NCBI GenBank assembly: GCA_013215385.1
Contig: JABSOY010000010.1
Span: forward strand, 1-64,000
DNA from: Colwellia sp.
GTDB lineage: Bacteria > Pseudomonadota > Gammaproteobacteria > Enterobacterales > Alteromonadaceae
DNA: 64,000 nucleotides
Reading direction: 5' to 3'
Positions 37,289 through 47,150 of the stretch are shown here, piece after piece. Below the pieces are notes generated by a model, which ran no database searches, was not told the origin of the DNA, and was given only the letters and a program-made list of their open reading frames with translations. Each line of letters begins with the position of its first letter. Position 1 is the stretch's first letter. The translations under genes and the position numbers were made by a program.

Positions 37289-37709
37289 GATATACATTCC
37301 TTGATGTTTTTATTATCCAATAATATTCTTTTAAGATTGGGTTACAAAGGAGGTTATTGCAAATATTAATTCTTTATTACCGATTTAATGTTTTAGTCAT
37401 CTTTAACTTTCATGTTAGAGCAGCAAAACAATCAATGTTCTTATATATTTTAGGAATCAATGGAGTGATTGAAAAGGTCATCGATACTATGAAAGCATGT
37501 TTTTATTTTAAAACTCTAGAAAGTGGCGGTGCTAACGTTAAGCTTATCTATCTCTAGATGATATTGAACTGGGTCGTATTTCTTTACATTTCAGGCAATA
37601 CCCGCGACGTTTTTAAGTAGATGACCAGCAATAGCATATCAACCGTTGCCGTAAAAATGCATGCCCCGTTCGATTTAATACGTGGTGTTAAATATGCTCA
37701 GTGGCCATT
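37289..37709. other. Intergenic region between globin and GAF kinase genes
   Basis: 421 bp. The plus-strand open frame at 37357-37557 lacks a ribosome binding site and looks like chance. Around 37600-37690 the minus strand shows a short coding-like stretch with stops (TATVDMLLLVIYLKTSR), which may be a relic, but I cannot name it. Confidence 0.35.
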
Positions 37710-39077
37710 TTAATACTGTAATTCAAGCTCTTTCAGCTGACGATTCGCATTTAAAAAAGGCAGCATAATACAGAATGTAGTTTCCTTATTGTTTGATGAA
37801 ACTAGAATTCTTCCAGTGTGTTCCTCGGTAATAATTCGATGACAAATAAATAAACCTAGCCCTGTACCTTTATTAACTGATTTAGTCGTGAAAAAAGGCG
37901 TAAAAATGTTTTTAAGATCTTTATCATCAATGCCAGCACCATTATCTGTGACATCTATGCATGCATGATTATTGCTGCGGTATGTTTTTACTTTTATAAG
38001 GCCATTTTTTTCTGTGGCTTGTAAAGCATTTAAAATAATGTTGACAAAAACTTGGTGTATTTTACTTTTGTTTCCATAGATATTTGGAAGGTTTTCGAGG
38101 GTCAGTTCTAAATTTAAATCATTGTCAATTTCTCCTCTTAGCATGTTTAATGCCGTTTTAATGCCATCGTTAATGTTAAAGTTGCTAAACCCTCTATCTT
38201 CATTTCTTATGTAGCCGCATAAATCAGAGACTATATTTTTAATTCGTAATAAACCGCCATTTGTCTCCTCAACGATGTTTTCTATTTCTTCAATCGTATG
38301 TGAATAATCATCAGACAAAAGTTTATTTCTTAGCTCAGCAGGAAGCTCTTTATGCGATAGTAGGGTTTGATGCATACTTTTAATATTATCGTAATAGTCT
38401 CCAAAAAAAGATAAATTACTGATTGAAAATCCTAAGGGATTATTAATTTCGTGTGCTACACCAGCAGCCAACAAGCCAATTGAAGCCATTTTTTCCGAAT
38501 GTATCAGTATTTCTTGATTTTTCTTTAGTTTATATAAAGAGTTTTTTAACTTAACGTTTGTTTTTTCTAATTGTCGTTGTGTTTTATCAAGTGTTGAACT
38601 GTATAGTGCTGAAACTATACGTGGAGCGGCGATATTGGCAATAATTTGTAAAAGCTCTTTGTCACTGTTATCAAAAGCATTATGCTTAGCAGACTCGCTG
38701 TCTATAATACCTAATGTTTTATTTTCATAAATAATAGGAACGGTAATTTCAGATCTCCCCGAAAATTTATCATGTATATATCTTGGGTCTAATCTCGTAT
38801 CAGCGATAATTTCTGCTTCTCTTGATTGTGCTACTGCACCGACAATCCCTTGGCCTACCGGAATAATTATTGAGTTGAGTAAAGTTCTTTTTTGTGAATT
38901 TTTTATGCCGAAAGCTGACTTTTGAATGAGGAGTTCGTCTACATTTAAATAAATAACACAATTATCGAAACCGAGCGTTTTACCAATACTGTTAGCTATT
39001 GACCAGAGCAGATCATCTAGTGTCGCTGCATTAAGCATTGCAGCAGCAAATTGGCCTATCTTATAAAGTTCAGTCAT
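37710..39077 (-). CDS. GAF-domain sensor histidine kinase
   Basis: 455 residues from the ATG at 39077, which has TGAGGT 5 nt upstream; a longer frame adds seven residues. Residues 5-155 are a GAF domain (FDNCVIYL, VGQGIVGAVAQSREAEIIAD, ITVPIIYENKTLGIID). A coiled linker leads to an NtrB-like phosphotransfer motif with H209 (AAGVAHEINNPLG). The ATPase domain has DNGAGIDDKDL, FFTTKSVNKGTGLGL and a final beta segment. There is no membrane segment. GAF domains bind small ligands or respond to redox; the ligand is unknown. The gene is a single unit on the minus strand without a paired regulator, so it is an orphan kinase. Confidence 0.92.
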   Translation of the reverse strand: MTELYKIGQFAAAMLNAATLDDLLWSIANSIGKTLGFDNCVIYLNVDELLIQKSAFGIKNSQKRTLLNSIIIPVGQGIVGAVAQSREAEIIADTRLDPRYIHDKFSGRSEITVPIIYENKTLGIIDSESAKHNAFDNSDKELLQIIANIAAPRIVSALYSSTLDKTQRQLEKTNVKLKNSLYKLKKNQEILIHSEKMASIGLLAAGVAHEINNPLGFSISNLSFFGDYYDNIKSMHQTLLSHKELPAELRNKLLSDDYSHTIEEIENIVEETNGGLLRIKNIVSDLCGYIRNEDRGFSNFNINDGIKTALNMLRGEIDNDLNLELTLENLPNIYGNKSKIHQVFVNIILNALQATEKNGLIKVKTYRSNNHACIDVTDNGAGIDDKDLKNIFTPFFTTKSVNKGTGLGLFICHRIITEEHTGRILVSSNNKETTFCIMLPFLNANRQLKELELQY

Positions 39078-39626
39078 AAAAACCTCATTTATTTGCATTT
39101 TTCAAAACAATTCGTTAATTACAAACGCAATTCGCAGTTTGCAAACAATGACGAAAGTGTTTTTATACTATAATTTACATGTATGTGCAGATACACGAGT
39201 TTAAATAAAACCCATGGTTATCCTCTTTAGACTAATCACTTCAATTTACGTACCAAATAGGAAGGAAATTATCTGATAACAACTGAAGTTTTGTTTTTTG
39301 CTATATTGTCAGTTGAAATAATTGGCTGACAGGCAGTAAAATAAATATGAACTCACTAGTGGAAGAGGGTGGTTGTACTGAAAATCAACATGACTTTATT
39401 ATCTTTTACTGCAGTTTCCACTTCAGCTAGATTATATTTGCAATAACTGCAGGGTAATCAGTAGGTATTATAACTTGTCGAGTGGTTAGTTTGAGCAAGC
39501 GAAATAAACCTTGTAATAAAAAGCTAACAGGTTTTTTAATTACCATGCGGCTAATATTTTTAAGGCTGGTCATTAACTGCAGTCATTAACGGTAGTTATT
39601 GGGCATGAAACTACCAAGCGAAATTG
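39078..39626. other. Intergenic region, nothing recognised
   Basis: 549 bp between the start of the GAF kinase gene and the end of the PepSY gene. Short imperfect repeats of GGTAGTT and CATTAAC are present near 39570-39600. No terminator with a clear stem was found. Confidence 0.35.
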
Positions 39627-40760
39627 CTAGCTAGGTTGTTTTAATCTACGTAAGTAAGGCGATACTAAACGCCGCCACGAAAGTAAAAATCCGCTATAAA
39701 CTAAAAAGCAGCCAGCTAAAGATGCTAAGCCCGCAATAGTTTGTCCAATAACCCCGAAATATTCGCCCGTATGAAGATATCGAGCAACATCCCATGCTTG
39801 ATCGCCACGTGACCAATCTGAATGGCGTTTAATCTTAACAACGTCAGCAGTATCAATATCTAAATACAAAGAATATGCGACATCAGGTTGGTTACCTATG
39901 CTGCGATCAATGTAAAAGCGTACTTGTCCACTTTCGCGACCAATTTCTAACCACATTGAATACCAGTCTTGAGCACCGTTTTCATTGGCATGTTGCTGAG
40001 CGGCATTAAATAATGTTTGATAACTTTGTAGCCCATCTACTAATACTTCCGGTTCCGCCATTTTTTTGCGTTGTGGAGGCTGTTCATTAAATGTGCTGTA
40101 CAGAGTTTCTGTAGCCCAACTAAAATGGAATACAGTTGCAGTACTGACAATGACGAAGAGTGGTACCATGGCCCAAAAACCAAAAACGTGATGCCAATTG
40201 AAATGTCGTGCTTGACGATTATTATATTGGCGCCTAAACAATAAACTCGACTTAAAAGTTGACCAACTAAAGCGACGCGGCAGCCATAAATATGATCCCG
40301 AGACGATAAGGAATAAAAATAACAAATTGCTGTAAGCCGTGATAGATTTAGCTATAGCTTGCTGCTTACCTTCAAGAGCAAGCCAGCGGTGTAATTCAGT
40401 GATCCAATGCAGCGACTCTACTAGCCAACTTTGGCCTATTTGCACAATTCCCCCTGAATAAGGGGAAATTAAATAACGCTGATGACCCGCCCATACTGGC
40501 ACCGGCCGCTCGTCACCCTTTAGCCAACGAATATAGAAGTGATGTTCATCGGGATGCTTTTGGCGAACAAGGTTTAATACTGCATCGGTTGTTAACTTTT
40601 GCTCATTTGACTGTGGGGGGATGCTATAGCGTGACTCATCCCATTCAATAATCTGCTTTTCATAAGTTAACAATACGCCGGTAGCAGCCATGATGAAAAC
40701 AATTACTCCGACACTAATACCAACAACTAAGTGCGACCAAAAGATAATCTTTCGAAACAT
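39627..40760 (-). CDS. PepSY-associated membrane protein (iron-uptake type)
   Basis: A 377-residue inner-membrane protein of the PepSY_TM family. It has membrane helices near residues 8-32 (VVGISVGVIVFIMAATGVLL), 142-160 (LLFLFLIVSGSYLWLP), 192-212 and 340-365, and a periplasmic loop with conserved tryptophans, the LHRWL motif and a HFNWHHVFG segment whose histidines could bind haem or metal. Proteins of this family are usually found beside siderophore receptors and are thought to reduce ferric-siderophore complexes or help strip iron in the periplasm. It is the last gene of the Fur-controlled unit that starts with the TonB receptor. Confidence 0.9.
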   Translation of the reverse strand: MFRKIIFWSHLVVGISVGVIVFIMAATGVLLTYEKQIIEWDESRYSIPPQSNEQKLTTDAVLNLVRQKHPDEHHFYIRWLKGDERPVPVWAGHQRYLISPYSGGIVQIGQSWLVESLHWITELHRWLALEGKQQAIAKSITAYSNLLFLFLIVSGSYLWLPRRFSWSTFKSSLLFRRQYNNRQARHFNWHHVFGFWAMVPLFVIVSTATVFHFSWATETLYSTFNEQPPQRKKMAEPEVLVDGLQSYQTLFNAAQQHANENGAQDWYSMWLEIGRESGQVRFYIDRSIGNQPDVAYSLYLDIDTADVVKIKRHSDWSRGDQAWDVARYLHTGEYFGVIGQTIAGLASLAGCFLVYSGFLLSWRRLVSPYLRRLKQPS

Positions 40761-40807
40761 TTTTTACCTTATTTATGAACGATGAAATAGCTTACATTTA
40801 ACGGGGG

Positions 40808-42283
40808 TTATTCTGCTTGTGCAGCGTTTATCAATGGCGCTAAGTAGCTTGCGTAATTACGCCAACGAGCTTTAGAGCTCTGATATAAGGGTTGTCGTAC
40901 TTGCCAACGACTAGGTGTTTGCACCGCACGTTCACTTTGATGAAAATTCAGCACACGCTCATCCCAGGGTAATCCGACAAAATCAAGCAGCCTGCGGCTT
41001 TGCCACTCGATATCGGAGACAGTTTCTTCATAATTTACTTCTAATATTTGTAAGCTACTCACTTGTTTGAAATGTTCCATAAGCTTTCGATAGCCCTGCC
41101 AATAATAAGCAATGTCGTCAAGATCAGTGGACCAACTTTGTGTAGTATTAAAGTTTTGGGTAAAAATCGATAACCCGCAATCTCTAATATCACGAGTACA
41201 GTGAACTATTCGAGCATTAGGAAATGCCATGGCAATTAAGCCTAAGTGCCAAAAGTTTAGCGGCTGTTTGTCGACCACTTTATGGACGGCCTCTGGAGCA
41301 CGCTGTCCTGACGCTATTAGGTAATCTACACCTAACTCATAAACTTGTTGTGCAGACAAGTTGAATGCATTTTGTGGCCATGATATTGCTGCGTCACCGA
41401 GTCTGTCAGGCGTACCTGTTGCTAAATCGGTCAGTACGCTTAACTCACCAGCCCCAAAACACTGGGCATGAGAAGCGAGTATTTGTTCGGTTAACGTCGT
41501 ACCTGAACGTGGCAGGCCAACAATAAACACCGGCCGCTCTGATTGATTGCCCCAGCCCTGACGAGTCTTAAAAAACGCAGTGGAAAATATAGCCATCATT
41601 GCTTCAATACGGCCATCAAAGGCTTTACGATTGAATACGCCCGAATCTTTTCGGCGTGCGATATTAGCGATGTCATAAGCCTGAAATGCAGCAGCATAGT
41701 TTTGTTGTTGTTCATAAGCTTTGCCTAGGCCATAACCAATCAAGGCTTTTTCTCTGAGCTCTAGTTTTTCCAGCAAGTTTTCTGCTTGTTCAATTTCTAT
41801 AGAAATATCGACATGCTTGCTTAAGTCAAGAAGGTTAGCAAGTGCGTCTTGCTTATGCGGTGCATAGTGTATGGCTTTGCGGTAAGCCGCTACTGCTTGC
41901 TCAGGTTTACCAATATCTTCGAATAATTGACCGAGACCGAGATAAGTTATATCGGAATTAGGTTCAAGCGTTATTGCATGCTCATATTCACATTTCGCCT
42001 CTGCAACATAGCCTAATTTTTGTTGACTTAATGCAAGCATTTGACGCGACATCAAATGTTTTGGATCTGCCTTTACCGCGCGTTTTAAGCATTGCCTAGC
42101 TTCCTCAAGCTGATTATTTTCATCAAGTAGTTTAGCTAATCCTATCCAAGGTGCAGCAATGTGGGGATTGAGTTTTATAGACCGTTTAAAATCATTAAGC
42201 GCGGCGATGGAATCACCGCTACGCTTGTTTTCATTACCACAGTCATACCAATCCTTTGCCGTTAAGACATTGGTATTTATCAT
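40808..42283 (-). CDS. TPR-repeat sulfotransferase
   Basis: 491 residues. Residues 10-205 are about six tetratricopeptide repeats (for example GLAKLLDENNQLEEARQCLK and LGQLFEDIGKPEQAVAAYRK). From residue 250 a sulfotransferase domain follows, with the PAPS-binding loop IVGLPRSGTTLTEQIL at 254-269 and the 3'-phosphate-binding region with arginine and serine in CTRDIRDCGLSIF. TPR-sulfotransferases transfer sulfate from PAPS to proteins, often tyrosine, or to glycans. The gene lies 16 bp downstream of the siderophore receptor gene and 47 bp before the PepSY gene, so it is co-transcribed with them and probably iron-regulated. The substrate is unknown; the receptor or a secreted siderophore are possibilities. 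Confidence 0.9.
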   Translation of the reverse strand: MINTNVLTAKDWYDCGNENKRSGDSIAALNDFKRSIKLNPHIAAPWIGLAKLLDENNQLEEARQCLKRAVKADPKHLMSRQMLALSQQKLGYVAEAKCEYEHAITLEPNSDITYLGLGQLFEDIGKPEQAVAAYRKAIHYAPHKQDALANLLDLSKHVDISIEIEQAENLLEKLELREKALIGYGLGKAYEQQQNYAAAFQAYDIANIARRKDSGVFNRKAFDGRIEAMMAIFSTAFFKTRQGWGNQSERPVFIVGLPRSGTTLTEQILASHAQCFGAGELSVLTDLATGTPDRLGDAAISWPQNAFNLSAQQVYELGVDYLIASGQRAPEAVHKVVDKQPLNFWHLGLIAMAFPNARIVHCTRDIRDCGLSIFTQNFNTTQSWSTDLDDIAYYWQGYRKLMEHFKQVSSLQILEVNYEETVSDIEWQSRRLLDFVGLPWDERVLNFHQSERAVQTPSRWQVRQPLYQSSKARWRNYASYLAPLINAAQAE

Positions 42284-42298
42284 TTATCTACGAGCCTC

Positions 42299-44458
42299 TT
42301 ACATATTCCAATTAAGTGTCATAGTAACGGTTCGTGGCGCACCTAATACCGCACCGTATGCATATTTATTAACACCGGTAGTATAGGTATTTTCGATGTA
42401 TAGCTCATCAGTCAAATTCAAGATACCAAGCGATAAGGAAATATTATCTGAAATAGGATATTTTGCGCTGAAATCGGCAACGGTGTAGCCATCCCAAGTT
42501 TTATCCTTGTATGTTTTATTGGTACTTTCACCGACATAGCGTAAGCCGCCACTTAACGATAAACCTTCTAATGATCCCGATAGCACTTCATAGTTGAGAT
42601 ATAAGCTACCGGTAATCTCTGGAAAAACAGGATTTGGTACACCAAGCTCTTTATCTTTGTCGCTTACTTCAATATCGGTATAACCGACATTAAATGAAAA
42701 ATTTAATGCGTCCGTTAATATGGTGGTACTTGATAGCTCGACCCCTTGCACATCGACTTCACCAGCAGTGATTACGTAATATACAGTGGTATTTGCGGGA
42801 TCTTCCACAGCAACATTTTTTCGTTTTGTCGAGAAATAAGCCGTTTGAAAAGACGTTCTATTATCGAACACGGATCCTTTAAGACCTATTTCGAAACCAT
42901 CGGAGGTTTCGGCCTCTGCCGTACTATCGTCCCTTTTTACACCGAATTGCGGCACAAAAGCTTGAGCAAAACTCGCGTAAGCATTTAGTTCATCAGATAA
43001 TGCATATGAAGCACCAAGTCGCAGGGTCAACTCATTGTCATCATAGAAACTTTCACCGCGTCGAAAGTTTACTTGTTCTAATTTATCGTACCGTATACCG
43101 GCAATAACGGTTAGGTTTTCACTCGGGCGAAGTGCGGCTTCAGAAAAAACTGAAGATAGCTTTTGGTCTCGTGAAGTAAATAGGTAGAGATCACCGTAGT
43201 TTTCTTCATCCCATCCGTAAATAGGCTGACCAATTTGTTCGAGAGAGATGGTTTCCCAGCGGTAGTTTTCGCCAAATTCTCTAGTCCAATCGTTTTCAGA
43301 ATGAGCTACGCCGATGACAAAACTTTGCTCTTGTCCCCAGAATTCAGCTTGGTAAGCAAGTTGTGCATCAATAAATGTTGCTTCCATCGTGTTTCTAGCT
43401 TTATTTTCAGACACATATATCATGTTATCTTCTTCGTCTGGGTCAATACCGCCAACCCACGGCGGTTGATAACCGTAGACACCGCCGGTATGTTTGTAGT
43501 CATTATCGGTCGACTGCTTACTACCACGCACAGTCAGCTTCAAATCATCCAAAAATTCGTGATTAACCTCGACATCGTATGTCACATCTTTTGAATCAGA
43601 CCTACCGTTAATAAAACCATTAAAGGTGCTTGTATCAACTCCTGGTAGAAGTTCACCTTCATTAGTTAAAGGCATACCACCATTAGGGTTCGACTCAACA
43701 TTACGATAGGCGGCACTTGCCTTTATCGATGTATGTAAACCTAAATTAAATACAGCAACTGGACGGATCGCGGTAGTTTTACGGGAAACGTGATCAGCGT
43801 CAAATTTATAATCTCTATAAGCACCGCTCACTCTCAGTAACATAGTATCTGAATTGTCGATTTCACCGATATTAATGTCAAAATCAACACCCGCGCTACC
43901 AAATTGATCGCTGCGCATTTTTATACTCGCAGCACTATTTGCTGTAGGTGTTTTGGTTACCGTATTAATAATACCACCAGCACCAACTGGGCCAGAAGCG
44001 ATAGAAGCTGGTCCTTTAAGTATTTCGTAACGCTCTACAAACGAGTCATCACGCGCGCCCATTCCTCTGAAGTCGTTTTGATAACGGTTATCAACAAGCA
44101 CTGGCGCTGCGAAACCTCTTGAAAGGAAATTTGTTGTACCTGTGCCTGCTCTATCTTCAACGCGAGCTATATTAGGTAATGTTGTTAGCACTTCAATAGG
44201 ACGAGTGAAATTACGAGTATCTAAAAAGTCTTTATCGATAACGTCTAAAGTAAATGGCAGTTCTTTTGCTGTGACGGGAATTCGATTAATTAACGATTGT
44301 TGGAATGTGCCAGTTACGACAATTTTTTCAATGTCTATGTCTATGTCTTTAGCAATTTCGTCTTCAGCAAATGACAACGGTGCAGTAAGAGCGAGCGCAA
44401 TTGCAGCAGCTAACGGAGTTAAAGGAGTGCGTCCTTTACTCGTATTTCCTAATTTCAT
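42299..44458 (-). CDS. TonB-dependent siderophore receptor
   Basis: 719 residues. A signal peptide (LAAAIALALTAPLSFAED) precedes a TonB-box region (EKIVVTGTF) and a plug domain with TLPNIARVED, FLSRGF and ILKGPASIASG, as in FhuA/FhuE-type ferric siderophore receptors. The rest is a 22-strand outer-membrane barrel that ends in the aromatic terminal motif VTMTLNWNM. It imports ferric siderophores using TonB energy. Overlapping Fur-like sites lie 42-71 bp upstream of the ATG. It heads a unit with the TPR-sulfotransferase and PepSY genes and follows the regulator-kinase pair on the same strand. Confidence 0.95.
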   Translation of the reverse strand: MKLGNTSKGRTPLTPLAAAIALALTAPLSFAEDEIAKDIDIDIEKIVVTGTFQQSLINRIPVTAKELPFTLDVIDKDFLDTRNFTRPIEVLTTLPNIARVEDRAGTGTTNFLSRGFAAPVLVDNRYQNDFRGMGARDDSFVERYEILKGPASIASGPVGAGGIINTVTKTPTANSAASIKMRSDQFGSAGVDFDINIGEIDNSDTMLLRVSGAYRDYKFDADHVSRKTTAIRPVAVFNLGLHTSIKASAAYRNVESNPNGGMPLTNEGELLPGVDTSTFNGFINGRSDSKDVTYDVEVNHEFLDDLKLTVRGSKQSTDNDYKHTGGVYGYQPPWVGGIDPDEEDNMIYVSENKARNTMEATFIDAQLAYQAEFWGQEQSFVIGVAHSENDWTREFGENYRWETISLEQIGQPIYGWDEENYGDLYLFTSRDQKLSSVFSEAALRPSENLTVIAGIRYDKLEQVNFRRGESFYDDNELTLRLGASYALSDELNAYASFAQAFVPQFGVKRDDSTAEAETSDGFEIGLKGSVFDNRTSFQTAYFSTKRKNVAVEDPANTTVYYVITAGEVDVQGVELSSTTILTDALNFSFNVGYTDIEVSDKDKELGVPNPVFPEITGSLYLNYEVLSGSLEGLSLSGGLRYVGESTNKTYKDKTWDGYTVADFSAKYPISDNISLSLGILNLTDELYIENTYTTGVNKYAYGAVLGAPRTVTMTLNWNM

Positions 44459-44499
44459 GTGGAGCCTTTTTAAGATTAATGATTGTTGTTACAAAACCA

Positions 44500-44529
44500 A
44501 ATACGAATTATTCTCATTTTCAATGAGAA
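44500..44529 (-). promoter_or_regulatory. Overlapping Fur-box-like sites upstream of the siderophore receptor
   Basis: On the minus strand AATGAGAAT A ATTCGTATT (44500-44518) matches the 9-1-9 Fur pattern at 7 of 9 mirrored positions. Overlapping it, TTCTCATT and AATGAGAA form a perfect 8-bp inverted repeat with a 3-nt spacer (44511-44529). The arrangement of overlapping hexamers is typical of Fur-bound promoters and implies iron repression of the receptor unit. Confidence 0.8.
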
Positions 44530-44574
44530 GTCTAGCATTTTTACATTTGTTACAAATCAACAACAAAGAAAAGG

Positions 44575-45924
44575 TTATCTTTTAGGAAGGATGATGGTCA
44601 TACATAATCCACCATTTTTTTCATTACTTGCGGTAATTGAGCCTCGAATTGCAGCAAGTTGTCGTTGGGCTAATGCTAAACCTAACCCAAAACTGCAACT
44701 ATCGGTCGGTCTTGAACTGTCCACTCTAAAAAATGGCTTGAAAATCGTATGCAAGAACTGCTCTGGCACACCGGGCCCTTGATCAATAATTTTTATTTTA
44801 ACTGCTTCGTTTTGCTCAGTCACCATCACTGAAACCGCTTTGCCGACCGGCGTATAACGTAAGGCATTTCTCAAGACATTTTCTAATGCTTGTCCAGCAG
44901 CCCTATGACTAGAGTTTTCGACTATTGCGCTATCTGGTAAATGACTTTCAATAGTATTATCAGGATACTCGAACTTAGCATCATCAATTAACACATCTAA
45001 CAAATCAACAAGTTCAAGTGACTCTTGTTGCAGTTTAGGCTGTTCGTTCTCAAGCCAAGCTAAGGTTAATGTATCTTCGACTAACTTTCGGATCTGTTTT
45101 GATTCTCGATCAATTCGTTTAATATTTTCACTTGGCGTAGGTAAACTATTTTCCTTCTCTAGCGCAATATCAAGGCGAGTGAGCGGGGTTCTTAATTCAT
45201 GTGACAAGTCAGCGATCAATTGCCGCTGACTCGTTAGTTGCTCACCAATTCGCGCCGCCATTTGATCGAAAGTAATCGCAAGCTCTGAAAATTCATCATG
45301 TCGTTTACCCATCAATTTTTTGGCACGAACATCAAAGTTACCTTTACTAAATTCTCGAGTAGCCACTTTTAGCTGAAGTAATGGCGTCATGATATAACGA
45401 TAAAGTAAGTAAGATAAGAATATCAGTAGGATTGCTGGTACTATAATCTGCAAGGTGATCTTCGTATATTTCCAGTATGATCCTGGCCTCATTCTATCAG
45501 GTAGGTAAACAAGCAGGCTGGTTTTTTTATCGCTAAATGGCATTTGCATTACCGGATTTAGATCAAAATACAAATGAATTTTCCAGTCGACATTACGGCC
45601 TAAATTATAACCTTGATAATATTCAGATTTTAATGTTTCGCCAGCAATGTTTTTAATATCAAAAGCGGCAACGACCATCCAAGTATTTTCTTGTTTTTGC
45701 TGTATTACCAACCAGTTATCTAACGCTTTTTTATCGCCCGACAAATACAGTTTTTCAGCCTGTTTACCCCAAGAGTTTAGTGTTTGTTTATCTGTTACAG
45801 AAAGGTAACTCATGCCTTCTTCGGTTTTAGAGGTTAGTAAGTTGAGTAAATAAAACACGATGACTAAGCTCAAGGCGATAATTAAACATAATTTTAAAAA
45901 CAGTTTATTGGTCATACTAGACAA
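44575..45924 (-). CDS. Sensor histidine kinase, two-component system
   Basis: 449 residues. Two membrane helices (12-28 and about 157-178) enclose a periplasmic sensor of about 130 residues. A HAMP domain follows, then the phosphotransfer motif LSHELRTPLTRLDIAL and an ATPase domain with NALRYTP, DQGPGVPEQF and FGLGLALAQRQL. The layout is that of CpxA/PfeS-type kinases. It overlaps the response regulator by 13 bp (regulator first), and the Fur-controlled receptor gene follows 116 bp downstream. Position suggests it senses ferric siderophore or iron status and tunes the receptor, as PfeS does in Pseudomonas. A collapsed relic of a close paralogue is at 33.1 kb. Confidence 0.93.
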   Translation of the reverse strand: MSSMTNKLFLKLCLIIALSLVIVFYLLNLLTSKTEEGMSYLSVTDKQTLNSWGKQAEKLYLSGDKKALDNWLVIQQKQENTWMVVAAFDIKNIAGETLKSEYYQGYNLGRNVDWKIHLYFDLNPVMQMPFSDKKTSLLVYLPDRMRPGSYWKYTKITLQIIVPAILLIFLSYLLYRYIMTPLLQLKVATREFSKGNFDVRAKKLMGKRHDEFSELAITFDQMAARIGEQLTSQRQLIADLSHELRTPLTRLDIALEKENSLPTPSENIKRIDRESKQIRKLVEDTLTLAWLENEQPKLQQESLELVDLLDVLIDDAKFEYPDNTIESHLPDSAIVENSSHRAAGQALENVLRNALRYTPVGKAVSVMVTEQNEAVKIKIIDQGPGVPEQFLHTIFKPFFRVDSSRPTDSCSFGLGLALAQRQLAAIRGSITASNEKNGGLCMTIILPKR

Positions 45925-46598
45925 TATCCTTTGCCATGGCTGGTTTGAAGCCGTTCACCGGGCCAATTTCCATCATTGAGTTTTCTGCGGACGCGGCTTA
46001 AGTGCATATCTAAACTGCGATCATAAGCGCCAATGTTTTTATTGAGTACTTTTTGATATAAATAGGCTTTACTTAGCACTTCACCTCGGTTCAATAATAA
46101 TTCCCACAATAACTTAAATTGTATAGGTGTAAATTCTAATACTTTATCTTCGACAAAAACGAGCTGGTTTTTAATATTGAGCGTTAAACCGTCAAGGTTA
46201 AGCTCTTGTTGGGATGATTCAACAACCTTATGATGACTGCGGCGTAAGATAGCTTCTATACGTAGTAATAACTCAGCGGTACTAAATGGTTTAGCCACGT
46301 AATCATCAGCCCCTTGACTAAACCCCTGAATTCTTTCTTGCTCTGCGTTTTTAGCGGTAACCATTATTACTGGCGTTTGGCATGACTTCCTTAATACCTT
46401 GAGTAGCGAGAAGCCATCTCGCTCGGGCAACATCACGTCTAATAAAATTAAATGATGTTGCTGTGACGAAGCCCTTAGCAAGCCTGTTTCACCATCAAAA
46501 CATTGCTCTACTTGATAACCCTTTAAAGTAAGTAATTCTGTTAGTTGTTGATTAAGAATTTTATCATCTTCAATCACCAAAATATTGAAATTGGACAT
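45912..46598 (-). CDS. OmpR family response regulator
   Basis: 228 residues. The receiver has the acidic pair at the start (VIEDDKIL), phospho-acceptor in LILLDVMLPERDGFS and lysine in YVAKPFSTAE. The C-terminal winged helix has LEFTPIQFKLLWELLLNRG and DMHLSRVRRKLN ending in GKGYCLV. It is the first gene of the pair with the kinase, with a 13-bp overlap. The ribosome binding site is weak. It probably controls the adjacent siderophore locus. Confidence 0.95.
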   Translation of the reverse strand: MSNFNILVIEDDKILNQQLTELLTLKGYQVEQCFDGETGLLRASSQQHHLILLDVMLPERDGFSLLKVLRKSCQTPVIMVTAKNAEQERIQGFSQGADDYVAKPFSTAELLLRIEAILRRSHHKVVESSQQELNLDGLTLNIKNQLVFVEDKVLEFTPIQFKLLWELLLNRGEVLSKAYLYQKVLNKNIGAYDRSLDMHLSRVRRKLNDGNWPGERLQTSHGKGYCLV

Positions 46599-46943
46599 AA
46601 CACCAGTTTGGTTAAAATAAATCCTTCGATTTTATCGGTATTGAGAATATTATCAAGCAGATATAATCAATAAACTCGTTCTAACTAAGTGTATTGATCA
46701 GTTAAAACTAATGTAAGCTGTTTTTGTCGTGTAAATTTTGTTTAATCTTAACCTCCAAACATAATTATCATCACTTTCAACTTAAAAATCTTTAAGCAAT
46801 AAATTTTTAAGCCTCTATAAATTATAGAAATAAAAATTAAACTCTAGTAAGTATACCTATCGCAATAATAGGAAACTATAGAGGAAATAGCCGTTACACG
46901 AATTTGTTCATTGCAGCTGTTTTTCTTGATAGAGACCTTCTTT
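46599..46943. other. Intergenic region, promoter of the two-component pair
   Basis: 345 AT-rich bp containing the promoter of the response regulator on the minus strand and the end of the small membrane gene. No clear hairpin or operator was recognised. Confidence 0.35.
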
Positions 46944-47150
46944 TTAATACTTTCTTCGATACTTACTCACTATTGATTGAGTTTTCTTTCGACCTACTTT
47001 AAGTTTGTTTTCACTCGACTTTTGTCTGTTACTTGCAATTTCGATAATAACTCCAAGAGTTAAAACAACAGTAAAAGACATGATATTAAGCGGACCTGAT
47101 TCTATATCTGCAAGAAGTAAAAAAAATATCATCAACACTAGGTATTTCAA
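46944..47150 (-). CDS. Small membrane protein, translationally coupled
   Basis: 68 residues from a TTG start that overlaps the TGA stop of the upstream gene as TTGA; a longer frame beginning at 47204 would overlap it by 58 bp and is less likely. The hydrophobic part holds two segments (YLVLMIFFLLLADI and IMSFTVVLTLGVIIEIA), followed by a strongly basic tail (KVGRKKTQSIVSKYRRKY). No family was recognised. Its position after the STAS-like gene suggests the two work together. Confidence 0.5.
   Translation of the reverse strand: MKYLVLMIFFLLLADIESGPLNIMSFTVVLTLGVIIEIASNRQKSSENKLKVGRKKTQSIVSKYRRKY

Noticed and set aside
37357-37557. 66-codon plus-strand open frame
   Set aside because: No ribosome binding site, odd composition and no relation to neighbours.
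43235-43594. Long antisense open frames within the TonB receptor gene
   Set aside because: They are in antisense frames of a well-supported gene and show no coding features of their own.
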